Positions 56,611-64,000 of a DNA stretch of 64,000 bases are shown here, in pieces. The stretch's first letter is position 1. Each line of letters begins with the position of its first letter. The notes below the pieces were generated by a model. The model saw only the letters and a list, made by a program, of their open reading frames with translations. It made no database searches and had not been told where the DNA came from. Origin of the DNA: Secundilactobacillus folii (lineage in GTDB: Bacteria > Bacillota > Bacilli > Lactobacillales > Lactobacillaceae); the NCBI RefSeq assembly GCF_009720675.1, contig NZ_WNJO01000012.1:1-64000 (forward strand). Reading direction: 5' to 3'. The position numbers were made by a program, and so were the translations under genes.

Positions 56611-58431
56611 TTAACCCATTGATTTAGCAAGCTTTTCAAATTGATCAAGTCGCTTCTCAAATTGGGCAAAGGCCTGATCCAAGTAGTCAGTCTTGGTCAT
56701 ATCAACACCGGCCTTTTGCATCACTTGGATCGGATAATCCGAACTACCAGATTTTAAATAGTTCAAATAGGCAGCCCGTTTATTTTCATCACCACTGAGG
56801 ATGCGGCTAGCGAGGGTGTTCGCCGCTGCAAATCCAGTCGCATATTGATAAACGTAATAGTTATAGTAAAAATGTGGAATACGTGACCACTCATCAGCAA
56901 TTTCTGGATCAGAGATCACCGCATCACCATAGTACTTTTGGTTGAGTTGTAAGTAATGTTGACTGAGAAAGTCGGCTGTTAATGGATGACCGGCACCATC
57001 CTGTTCATGAACAAAATGTTCAAATTCGGCAAACTGGGTCTGGCGGAAAACAGTCCCCTTAAACCCATCCAAATAGTGGTTCAAAACGTAAGCTTGAACC
57101 TGCTTATCAGGATAGGTCTTCAGTAGGTAATCCGTTAGCAGTGTTTCGTTAGTTGTCGAAGCAATTTCGGCAACAAAAATTGAATAATCGCCATATTGAT
57201 AGGGCTGGTTATGTGTCGTGTAATAACTGTGCATGCTGTGTCCCATTTCATGAACGAGTGTAAACAAACTTTCCAAGTTATCCTGCCAGTTTAAAAGAAT
57301 ATAGGGTGAAGTATCATACATTCCTGACGAATAGGCGCCTGAACGTTTACCCTTATTTTCCACCACGTCGATCCAACGCGAATTAAAGGCCTCTTTTACG
57401 TGGTCTAAATAATCTGGGCCTAGAACCGCCAAAGCCTTTAAGGCTTCTTCTTTGGCTTGTTCAAAGCTATAGGATAACTTTGGTTCACCAGTGATTGGCG
57501 TATAAAGATCATACATGTGCAACTCGGGAAGCTTCAAAATTTGTTTTCGAAGTGCCACGTAGCGATGCAACAACGGCAAATGTTCGTTAACACTTGTAAC
57601 TAATGCATCAAACACACTGACTGGGATGTGGTTAACACCCATTGCCGCTTGACGAGCATCCGAATAGTGATGCGCTTTAGCTAGAAAGTTGTGAGTCTTT
57701 ACATTTCCCATCAAAGTTGAGGCAAAAGTATGCCGGAATTGATGATAAACAGCGTATAGCTGCTTAAAAGCCATTTGCCGGACTTCCGGCTTAGTCGACT
57801 GAATTAATTGATCATAGATTCCCTGCGATAACTGAACAGAATTACCATCATTATCTTCAACGGCAGGAAATTCCAAATCAGCATCGTTGAGCACGCTGAA
57901 TGTATCGCTAGAGGCATTCAACGCATCTCCCGCCTGCGCTAACAATTTTTCCGCTGCTGGAGTTAAAACGTGATCACGCTCATCCGTGATGGTTCTTAGA
58001 TAATGCACGTAGGGCTTTAATTCTGGGGCATTTTTTAACCAATCTTCTAAAGTTTGACGATCAATTGCTAACAGTTCTGGTTCAAACCAGGCAATGTTAC
58101 TGCCCAAACGAGTCATTAGCATCTGAGTCCGACCGCTCAGCGCTTGATTAATGGCGTTTGAAGTATCTTGATCGTGTTTCAAAGAAGCGTAGACATAGAG
58201 CTTTTCAGCTGGTCTAATGGCACTAAGAATCCCTTCGATAACTTTCAATAATGATTTTGGCCCATTCTTTAACTCACCTTGAAGGGCTGGCAACTGGTCA
58301 ATTTGTGATGAAACGGCTTCGAAGGCTTGTTCAAAAGCCTTTTGATCGTGATAAATTGGGGTCAAGTCCCAAGTCAATTCTGGGCTGACCTGTTTTCTGG
58401 TCGGTAATTGTTTCACTTCTGCCAACGACAA
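56611..58431 (-). CDS. pepF: Oligoendopeptidase F
   Basis: A zinc metallopeptidase of family M3 (about 606 residues) that cuts oligopeptides in the cytoplasm. The HEMGHSMHSYY motif (about residue 390) with the downstream Glu gives the metal site; ISTTNETLL and DYSIFVAEIAS are typical neighbours. The start is uncertain: TTG at 58431 (4 nt after AAAGGA) or TTG at 58425 (10 nt after). The spx-mecA-coiA-pepF order is conserved in Bacilli. Confidence 0.93.
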   Translation of the reverse strand: MSLAEVKQLPTRKQVSPELTWDLTPIYHDQKAFEQAFEAVSSQIDQLPALQGELKNGPKSLLKVIEGILSAIRPAEKLYVYASLKHDQDTSNAINQALSGRTQMLMTRLGSNIAWFEPELLAIDRQTLEDWLKNAPELKPYVHYLRTITDERDHVLTPAAEKLLAQAGDALNASSDTFSVLNDADLEFPAVEDNDGNSVQLSQGIYDQLIQSTKPEVRQMAFKQLYAVYHQFRHTFASTLMGNVKTHNFLAKAHHYSDARQAAMGVNHIPVSVFDALVTSVNEHLPLLHRYVALRKQILKLPELHMYDLYTPITGEPKLSYSFEQAKEEALKALAVLGPDYLDHVKEAFNSRWIDVVENKGKRSGAYSSGMYDTSPYILLNWQDNLESLFTLVHEMGHSMHSYYTTHNQPYQYGDYSIFVAEIASTTNETLLTDYLLKTYPDKQVQAYVLNHYLDGFKGTVFRQTQFAEFEHFVHEQDGAGHPLTADFLSQHYLQLNQKYYGDAVISDPEIADEWSRIPHFYYNYYVYQYATGFAAANTLASRILSGDENKRAAYLNYLKSGSSDYPIQVMQKAGVDMTKTDYLDQAFAQFEKRLDQFEKLAKSMG

Positions 58432-58482
58432 CACTTCCTTTAAAACCAATTTTATTACTGCAACTAGAATACCACAGGACCG

Positions 58483-59529
58483 CTATGGTATGGCAACCAA
58501 TTGCCACGCCTTTTGATCGAGACGTTTTAAGATACCGTGTTGCTGCATCAGCAAGGCGAATTGCTCAAGCTGCCGTCCCCAACTGTCAATGACTTGTTGG
58601 GTTGAACATTGAATTAGCTGTGCGCCTTCAAAATAAATGCTGATCTTGGCAGCCCATTTTTCAAAATCAAGTTGTCTGACCAGCGATCCTAGTCGCTGAG
58701 ATCGTAACAAAACGACCATCAAAAAGCACCAAAGAACTGGCGCCTCACAGTTCAAAGGCTCGGCACCATTAAAATGATAGCAAACCAGTGGCATATCTTG
58801 TAATAAACTACCGTGTTCATAGCAGAACTGCTGTAAACGAAGCCATTTAGGAGTCTTGTAGTGAAGCCCCGCTTGAACCTGGGTTTGAATCTGCTGTTTA
58901 ATGACCTTAACAGAGACTGGTTTTAACTGTGCAAAATAACCATTGTGACTGGTTTTAACATAGCCCTGCAATTCCCCCATGGCGCTTAAAGTTAGGTGGT
59001 GCCATACCACTAATTGTTGCTGATCAGTTTGCCAGAATAATAAGTACCACCCTAATTTTTTGGAGTAACGCAACCACTTTTCAGCTTGTCGGACCCGCTT
59101 CATTTTCGCCAAATACTGTTCGCCAAGAATCCAAACGACGTCCAAACCAGCTTTTTGATAGCCTAAATTACGATCCTGCAGTTTAATCGCTGAAATTGGT
59201 GAACATTGGTATTCGATTGCTAAGGAGTGATGTTTACGACGCAATAATAGGTCCGGTCGTTGTGCAATTTGTTTTAAATACGGTTCGAGTTCCACCTCAC
59301 CAGTCCCAAAATAAGTCGCTATTTGCCACTTCCCTGTTAGATGGGCCTGAGTTTCAGACTCACTGAACGGTCGACAAAGTGAATGTGCATGATGGGCAAA
59401 GTGAGCAATCGTGCGTCGGCCACGTTTCAAAATGACCTGTTCACGGCAACTGGGACAAAAATAAATGGCTTCCCGTTTGGCATCGGCAGCCTTGATTTGC
59501 ATCTCCTGTTCGGTATGGGCAACTAGCAT
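58483..59529 (-). CDS. coiA: Competence protein CoiA
   Basis: A 348-residue CoiA-family protein: N-terminal zinc-ribbon-like FCPSCREQVILKRGRRTIAHFAH (positions about 25-47), then the nuclease-like segment LLLRRKHHSLAIEYQCSPIS with DLLLR and EYQ, matching the PD-(D/E)XK fold known for CoiA. Needed for DNA processing in transformation in relatives. ATG at 59529 with AAAGGAG. Downstream of mecA, but separated from it by a strong terminator. Confidence 0.9.
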   Translation of the reverse strand: MLVAHTEQEMQIKAADAKREAIYFCPSCREQVILKRGRRTIAHFAHHAHSLCRPFSESETQAHLTGKWQIATYFGTGEVELEPYLKQIAQRPDLLLRRKHHSLAIEYQCSPISAIKLQDRNLGYQKAGLDVVWILGEQYLAKMKRVRQAEKWLRYSKKLGWYLLFWQTDQQQLVVWHHLTLSAMGELQGYVKTSHNGYFAQLKPVSVKVIKQQIQTQVQAGLHYKTPKWLRLQQFCYEHGSLLQDMPLVCYHFNGAEPLNCEAPVLWCFLMVVLLRSQRLGSLVRQLDFEKWAAKISIYFEGAQLIQCSTQQVIDSWGRQLEQFALLMQQHGILKRLDQKAWQLVAIP

Positions 59530-59569
59530 GCCAAAACTCCTTTCAGTTCACTCTTTATCAATAACTACG

Positions 59570-59609
59570 AAAAAGCGCTGCGATAGTTTACACTACCACA
59601 ACGCTTTTT
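59570..59609 (-). terminator. mecA terminator
   Basis: An 18-bp stem in minus RNA (59592-59609 with 59570-59587; AAAAAGCG/CGCTTTTT ends, three G-U pairs) with a four-base loop. The G-U pairs give minus polarity. Confidence 0.85.
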
Positions 59610-59638
59610 CATTATTCAAACTATTCCGTTGTTCTCAT

Positions 59639-60349
59639 TTATGCTTTAAAATAACGGCGGGTCAATTCAAGCGCAGTCTGCGCCATGATTTTCTTTCCGT
59701 GTTCATCCAGAACATCGGCGGTAATCTTCGTTTTTTCTGCATATTCATAAGCAACAGCGAGTTCATCTTTAATACTTCCGGGGGACGCTTCATTCACCCG
59801 AAAAATCAATTCCAAATAGTAATCATTCTTGTAATGATACAAGTTTGAAGCAACATCTGACAGTTTAAGTGCATGAGCAATTGAGATCATATCGTCAAAA
59901 CTATGAAGCTTGAGCACTTGTGTATGAAGTGGTGAAGACTTAGTCACTGAAGACTGATTATTGTCCGCGGCTGGCTGATTCTTCGATTCATCAGCACTAC
60001 TATCGGTTTGCATCAACTGCCGTTTTAGGAAATCTGGCACGTCATCTTCATTAACCATTTCAATATCCGGTGAATCACTGTCATTTTCGCCAGTCATTGC
60101 ACCATCATCGGCACCACCCTTACTGATAAACAGCTCGAGTCCATTACGATTTGGCAAGACTTGAAAAGTCACAGCATCAGTTTCTTGAAATTGGTGATCA
60201 ACGTCAACTTCTTCCAAAATACTATAGAAAAAGCTTTCAATTTGCTTGTGGTTACCAAGCAGATCAAGGACGGTAATCCCCCGTTGGGTTAAATCATCAT
60301 TGCCAATCAACACGCGAATCGTGTTCTCGTTAATTCTTTCCATTTCCAT
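59639..60349 (-). CDS. mecA: Adaptor protein MecA
   Basis: A 236-residue ClpC adaptor. N-terminal MEMERINENTIRVLIGNDDLTQRGITVLDLL is the substrate-binding domain start; an acidic/Asn/Ser linker (about 85-140) leads to the C-terminal ClpC-binding domain (FDDMISIAHAL, about 150-236). It targets ComK or other regulators for ClpCP and counters ClpC aggregation. ATG at 60349 with AGAGGTG 7 nt upstream. Confidence 0.95.
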   Translation of the reverse strand: MEMERINENTIRVLIGNDDLTQRGITVLDLLGNHKQIESFFYSILEEVDVDHQFQETDAVTFQVLPNRNGLELFISKGGADDGAMTGENDSDSPDIEMVNEDDVPDFLKRQLMQTDSSADESKNQPAADNNQSSVTKSSPLHTQVLKLHSFDDMISIAHALKLSDVASNLYHYKNDYYLELIFRVNEASPGSIKDELAVAYEYAEKTKITADVLDEHGKKIMAQTALELTRRYFKA

Positions 60350-60390
60350 GACCCAACACCTCTTTCTGCCCGCACCAAGATTTACCTATC

Positions 60391-60420
60391 TCTATACTAA
60401 AGATTTTTCTCAGTTTGTAA
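60391..60420 (-). promoter_or_regulatory. Predicted mecA promoter
   Basis: Minus strand TTACAA (60415-60420) and TATAGA (60391-60396), 18-bp spacing. No other signal is clear in the 246-bp gap to spx. Confidence 0.4.
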
Positions 60421-60595
60421 AGTATCTGGCTTGAATTAATCCCATAAAAATTAGGTGTGAAAATCCAGAAGCTTCGCGGGTCAACCTGCATTTTGCAACT
60501 CAATAAACCTACCAACGATTTCATTAATGTTACTTTGAAGATTACTATAAACTCTGACTAATTTATTTTCAACCCTTCAAGAGACATTTACGCTT

Positions 60596-61000
60596 TCAAT
60601 CAGCACCAGCGGCTTTCAATGCCTTTTCCAATTCCATAATGCGAATGTGCCGGGGTAAAAAGCGGCGGATCTCATCTTCATTGAACCCAACCTGTAACCG
60701 TTTATTATCGAATAAAATTGGCCGGCGCAACAAACCAGGATAAACCGTGATCAATTTTATTAATTCGCTGACTGGCAGCGAGTCAAGGTCAACCGTTAAT
60801 TCTTGATAGTCTTTTGAACGTTTGGAAATGATATCTTCCGTACCGTTCTCAGTGAGTTGCAGGATCCACTTAATTTGTTTAACACTGGGTGCCTGCACAA
60901 AAATATTTTGCTCAACGAAATCGACCTCGTGAGCTTTTAGCCATTTTTTTGCCTTGCGGCAGGATGTACAACTAGGGGAAGTAAATAAAGTGACCGTCAT
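60596..61000 (-). CDS. spx: Redox regulator Spx
   Basis: A 134-residue ArsC/Spx-family protein. [15 protein letters not shown] carries the redox CXXC (Cys11, Cys14); the [25 protein letters not shown] segment has the Arg-Pro and Gly residues of Spx. It binds the RNA polymerase alpha C-terminal domain under thiol stress. ATG at 61000 has GGAGG 8 nt upstream; TTG at 61015 overlaps that SD. Promoter at 61048-61076. Confidence 0.93.
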   Translation of the reverse strand: MTVTLFTSPSCTSCRKAKKWLKAHEVDFVEQNIFVQAPSVKQIKWILQLTENGTEDIISKRSKDYQELTVDLDSLPVSELIKLITVYPGLLRRPILFDNKRLQVGFNEDEIRRFLPRHIRIMELEKALKAAGAD

Positions 61001-61047
61001 TTGAATGACCTCCAAACTTTTCAGAATTAGGGGCTTTCGTTAGTTCT

Positions 61048-61076
61048 AATATAACAAAATCCCGGCTCTGTGAGAA
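61048..61076 (-). promoter_or_regulatory. Predicted spx promoter
   Basis: Minus strand TTCTCA (61071-61076) and TATATT (61048-61053), 17-bp spacing. Confidence 0.5.
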
Positions 61077-61115
61077 TGGACTTCACTAAAAGGTCTCAAA
61101 CATGTCAGTGATTCA

Positions 61116-61859
61116 TCACAATTTCACCGCAAAGGTTTTCCGTAAATCAGCTAACGCAACTGGGATGTTACCAGCACTTTCTTGAGCTTCTTGCTTCAAA
61201 GCCTTCAAATCACCCGTCTGTGGCAAATGGGTCAGTAACAGTTGACCAACAGTCGCTTCAAAAGCAACTCGGCCAGATTCACTAGCAGTCATATGCCACT
61301 TTGGACCGGTCTTGTCGTCAAAGAAGTTTGTGTCAGTCATTAATAGGTCAGCATTTTTCGCAAACGGAATCAGTTCGGGAATATAATCAGTGTCAGCTGT
61401 AAAGACCAGTGTCTCACCAGTTTGATTCTCAACGATTCGCATCCCAAATGCAGGTACAGGGTGCTTCATGGTTAAAAATGAGACCGTTAGAGGCCCAATG
61501 TGCAGTGTGTCATCGGCACCGTAGCCTTTTCCTTGTGAAGCATGCGGCCAAGTAAGGCTACCAAAGTTCAGCGGATCAGCTGTTGGCCCGTAGATTGGTA
61601 ATGTTTGTAAATTGGGACGCTCTTCATGCAATTGCCAGTAATACTGCAGTACGCCAACGTCTGCTACATGGTCATGGTGGTAGTGAGACAGGATCACGGC
61701 ATCAAGCTGCAGTGGATCGAGAACCTTCTCAAGGCTTAACAGTGCCCCACTGCCGCAATCCATAAGTAAGTGAAACCCGTTAGATTCAATCAAATAGCTA
61801 CTGGTACCAATGCCATTTGCAGGGTAGCCTCCATAGTAACCTAGTACCGTTATTTTCAT
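61116..61859 (-). CDS. MBL-fold metallo-hydrolase
   Basis: A 247-residue metallo-beta-lactamase-fold hydrolase. SHYHHDHVADV near residue 58 is the HxHxDH zinc site; MKHPVPAFGMRI, FTADTDY and LLLTHLPQTG supply later ligands. The HPVPAFG segment is similar to RNase Z-like and cyclic-nucleotide phosphodiesterase members, but the RNase Z exosite is not evident. Substrate unknown. ATG at 61859 with GAAAGGA. It is 115 bp from spx. Confidence 0.87.
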   Translation of the reverse strand: MKITVLGYYGGYPANGIGTSSYLIESNGFHLLMDCGSGALLSLEKVLDPLQLDAVILSHYHHDHVADVGVLQYYWQLHEERPNLQTLPIYGPTADPLNFGSLTWPHASQGKGYGADDTLHIGPLTVSFLTMKHPVPAFGMRIVENQTGETLVFTADTDYIPELIPFAKNADLLMTDTNFFDDKTGPKWHMTASESGRVAFEATVGQLLLTHLPQTGDLKALKQEAQESAGNIPVALADLRKTFAVKL

Positions 61860-61912
61860 AATAATGCTTCCTTTCAGTCCAAAATATAATCACTCATCAG
61901 AAGTTGGCATGA

Positions 61913-61942
61913 TTGCTAATTTTGACTTATAAACTGTATAAT
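61913..61942 (+). promoter_or_regulatory. Predicted promoter of the HmoB-like gene
   Basis: TTGCTA (61913-61918) and TATAAT (61937-61942), 18-bp spacing, 28 bp before the start codon. Confidence 0.6.
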
Positions 61943-61969
61943 AATAAGTGACAAGAAGGAGGAATGATT

Positions 61970-62467
61970 ATGATTACTCGACTTAGTATCACCTATGGCA
62001 GTCAACAAGTACTATCCGACCTCCAAAAGCGTTATTCAGATCGGCCGATGATTCTACTGGACTCTTCAACCTCTGGTGAACAATTAGCCTTGCTGGATGT
62101 TTCCGGTCAGGAGTCTGTCTTTAGCTCACCAGTCCATTATGACATCAAACTCCATCGTGGGACAACCGACTGGCAAGGATTTATCAACTTTATTTATTTG
62201 GCTAATCTTTCAGCAGATGACCAAAAGGTGTTCAATTCAAAGGCTAACCACTTTGTCACCACTGAAGCTATGCCTGAGGGAATGCGTTCGATCTACTTTA
62301 TGAAGGACCAAAAGAACCGTTCTAACAACATCATTTTATCAACTTGGGAAACTACTGAAGATTTTGCTGTCTGGAAACATGATCCATCTTTTAAGCCTTT
62401 TAACTATTTCTTGACCACGCAAAATAATTATCACGAAGCTAGTTACCACCCAGTTGAACCCTCATAA
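61970..62467 (+). CDS. HmoB-like antibiotic-biosynthesis-monooxygenase-fold protein
   Basis: A 165-residue protein whose C-terminal half has the dimeric alpha/beta-barrel pattern ILSTWETTEDFAVWKHDPSFKPF of ABM/IsdG-type proteins, preceded by a second degenerate repeat. Length and layout resemble HmoB (YhgC), a heme monooxygenase of Bacillus; heme-binding or catalytic function here is unproven. ATG at 61970 lies 7 nt after AGAAGGAGG; the ATG at 61964 is too close. Followed by a strong terminator. Confidence 0.75.
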   Translation: MITRLSITYGSQQVLSDLQKRYSDRPMILLDSSTSGEQLALLDVSGQESVFSSPVHYDIKLHRGTTDWQGFINFIYLANLSADDQKVFNSKANHFVTTEAMPEGMRSIYFMKDQKNRSNNIILSTWETTEDFAVWKHDPSFKPFNYFLTTQNNYHEASYHPVEPS

Positions 62468-62507
62468 GCTAGGGCAACATCATAGCAATCAATGAAGTGA
62501 AATCAAG

Positions 62508-62566
62508 GTGATACCAAATGAATTTAACCAAGTAACCTTGGAAATTCGTTTGGTATCACTTTATTT
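62508..62566 (+). terminator. Strong terminator of the HmoB-like gene
   Basis: An 18-bp stem (62508-62525 with 62542-62559; GTGATACCAAA/TTTGGTATCAC) continued by CCAAG-TAAC-CTTGG, then TTTATTT. About 23 pairs in all. Confidence 0.9.
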
Positions 62567-62663
62567 AGGCAAATCCAAGTATGTATATCAATTGAGATAT
62601 ATGATATTCATGCCCCTGCTACTGGGCGCAGCGAGCTTTAACATAATGAAAAGGAAGACCAAT

Positions 62664-63884
62664 GTGCAAAATCAAGCAACTAAAAAGCTATCACCTTTTA
62701 AGAAGCCATCAAAAGATCAACAAGTATTGATTGACACGGCAAAGTCCTTTATTTGTCAGCATCTGAGGGATACAAAACCGGCTGTTTTGGTCATCACTGG
62801 CGATGCTGGTACAGGCAAAAGCGTGGTATTAAGTCAATTATTTTACGAAATACAGCGCGAGTCACACCACCAACATAATCAGTTATCAGGAACCAATAAT
62901 TACTTTATTGTTAATCACCCAGAGTTACTGAAAGTTTATCGAAACCTTGCTGGTCAGCTACCGAATATGTATAAAAAGAATTTTCAACGGCCAACTTCAC
63001 TCATCAACCTAATGAATAAGCAGCATAACCAGTTTGATGTGGGTGTAATTGATGAATCACATTTATTACTATCTCAGCCCGACCATTACAATCATTTTTA
63101 CGGCACTAATCAATTACTGTCCCTGCTTAAAATTGCACACGTCTTAGTGATTGTTTTTGACGAGCACCAAGTTCTGAGATTAAAAACATACTGGACCAAA
63201 AAGCGCTTGCAGTCGTTGCTAGCTCCCTTCACTCAAAAGTGGCTTCATTTAACTCATCAATTCCGAATGGAAGCTGATCCAAGCCTGATTAATTGGATCA
63301 ACCACTTTACGGGGGATCAACAACTCTTGCCAATCCAAAAAGGTTTTCAAAATCATTATGATTTCAAAATTTTTAATGATGCAGAAGCTATGCGTCAGCA
63401 AATTGTCAACCAAAATAAACGCGTTGGGTTAGCGCGAATCGTATCAACCACTGGTTATCCGTCTACTTTGGATGGTGGACACCACTATATTACAGAGGGT
63501 AATTTTAGTCTTCCCTGGGATCAGTATAATTACTCCTCCACACCCTGGGCGGAAATCCCCGAAACGATTAACGAAGTCGGTTCAATCTACACCTGTCAGG
63601 GCTTTGATTTGAACTATGTTGGCATTATTCTTGGTCCACTCGTCAACCTTTCCCAAGACGGTCATTCGATAATCATCGATACTGATAAAATCACCGATGT
63701 CGAATCATTTAAACGACGCCAGGATATGAACGATCCAAAAGAAGTTCTACAGGCAAAAGTGACTTTGAATTTAAATGCGATCAATGTTTTGATGAAACGT
63801 GGCATCAAGGGATTATACATTTTTGCCCATGACTCACGGCTAAGAGAACGCCTATACCATGATTATCAACTTAGTTTACAATAA
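62664..63884 (+). CDS. DUF2075-like P-loop ATPase/helicase-fold protein
   Basis: A 406-residue protein with Walker A VITGDAGTGKSVVLSQL (about 47), Walker B-like VGVIDESHLLL, LTHQFRME (motif III/IV-like) and GSIYTCQGFDLNYVGIILGP near the end, the pattern of DUF2075 superfamily-1-type proteins. Role unknown; the family is found in genomic islands and with Schlafen-like domains. GTG at 62664 is chosen: AAAAGGAAG lies 6 nt upstream, and the longer frame to 62508 starts inside a terminator. Orphan gene; no clear promoter or terminator found. Confidence 0.7.
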   Translation: MQNQATKKLSPFKKPSKDQQVLIDTAKSFICQHLRDTKPAVLVITGDAGTGKSVVLSQLFYEIQRESHHQHNQLSGTNNYFIVNHPELLKVYRNLAGQLPNMYKKNFQRPTSLINLMNKQHNQFDVGVIDESHLLLSQPDHYNHFYGTNQLLSLLKIAHVLVIVFDEHQVLRLKTYWTKKRLQSLLAPFTQKWLHLTHQFRMEADPSLINWINHFTGDQQLLPIQKGFQNHYDFKIFNDAEAMRQQIVNQNKRVGLARIVSTTGYPSTLDGGHHYITEGNFSLPWDQYNYSSTPWAEIPETINEVGSIYTCQGFDLNYVGIILGPLVNLSQDGHSIIIDTDKITDVESFKRRQDMNDPKEVLQAKVTLNLNAINVLMKRGIKGLYIFAHDSRLRERLYHDYQLSLQ

Positions 63885-64000
63885 CCAGACCTAGTCTTTC
63901 TCGCTCAACAGCTGAACCATTACAGATCACCAATCGGCAGACTTAGACTGTATCGTTCTGTTTCAAATAAACGATAGATTCAAAAAACCACTTTTGATCA
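63885..64000. other. Intergenic tail of the window
   Basis: No gene recognised. TATCGTT (63951-63957) and AACGATA (63970-63976) form a 7-bp inverted repeat without a T tract, so it is not called a terminator. Confidence 0.4.

Noticed and set aside
62508-62663. N-terminal extension of the DUF2075 frame
   Set aside because: The extension begins with a GTG inside a 23-bp terminator stem and encodes no family-like sequence; GTG 62664 has a good SD.
63951-63976. TATCGTT/AACGATA inverted repeat near the right edge
   Set aside because: Stem is short with a 12-base loop and no T tract on either strand, so not supportable as a terminator.

Overview
The window is ordinary chromosomal DNA of a low-to-mid GC Firmicute, almost certainly Lactobacillaceae. 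The evidence is the lactobacillus-type dcw cell-division cluster (mraZ to divIVA), the rpoY-rnjA pair, the spx/mecA/coiA/pepF/yjbH/relQ/nadK/rluD neighbourhood, an arginine deiminase operon, a T-box before ileS and CcpA/ArcR-type operators. Genus cannot be fixed from sequence alone; the arc operon would suit a heterofermentative lineage. I saw no tRNA or rRNA genes, insertion sequences, prophage or CRISPR arrays. Most genes lie on the minus strand.

Layout. 1-4.9 kb: a small membrane protein, rpoY-rnjA, a diacylglycerol-kinase-family lipid kinase and a small ORF. 5-10.9 kb: envelope and muropeptide genes (LysM-NlpC/P60 hydrolase, DUF1002 protein, then a run of Crp/Fnr regulator, dipeptide epimerase, YkfC-like endopeptidase and penicillin-recognising serine hydrolase). 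11-14.4 kb: arcA-arcB-arcC. 14.7-17.9 kb: LacI regulator, aldo/keto reductase and murQ. 18.2-26.3 kb: a co-directional run of histidine phosphatase, TPR protein, recD2, prs, amidase and a peptide-binding lipoprotein. 26.5-31.1 kb: mnmA, DUF1831, cysteine desulfurase, mtnN, a small membrane protein, a NUDIX hydrolase and a cold-shock protein. 31.5-48.5 kb: ileS with T-box, divIVA, ylmH, yggT, sepF, ftsZ, ftsA, divIB, murG, murD, mraY, pbp2b, ftsL, rsmH, mraZ and a DUF3397-like gene. 48.6-52.8 kb: a 39-residue membrane protein, ftsK, trmL with a structured leader, and cutC. 53-61 kb: rluD-like, nadK, relQ, spxH, pepF, coiA, mecA and spx. 61.1-64 kb: an MBL-fold hydrolase, an HmoB-like protein and an orphan DUF2075 P-loop protein.

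How it works together. Wall turnover products can be cut by the NlpC/P60 enzymes, epimerised by YkfB and, on the sugar side, opened by MurQ, whose promoter region carries a perfect CcpA (cre) site. The arc operon has a near-consensus CRP-type site about 63 bp upstream of its predicted start, and the likely regulator is encoded just beyond arcC, apparently as first gene of the muropeptide operon. MnmA and the desulfurase cooperate in tRNA 2-thiolation. Spx, MecA and the YjbH/SpxH adaptor form the ClpXP/ClpCP regulatory neighbourhood. The dcw cluster is headed by MraZ with two GGGG-N2-TTGTGGTA-like repeats, and a 13-bp identical element recurs at the ftsA promoter.

Most worth a second look: a promoter-driven, terminator-ended RNA upstream of trmL containing a 38-nt GAAA-capped hairpin; the shared mraZ/ftsA promoter element; and the linkage of the Crp/Fnr regulator to both arginine and muropeptide catabolism. 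Many starts are TTG or GTG and were reassigned from Shine-Dalgarno (SD) positions.
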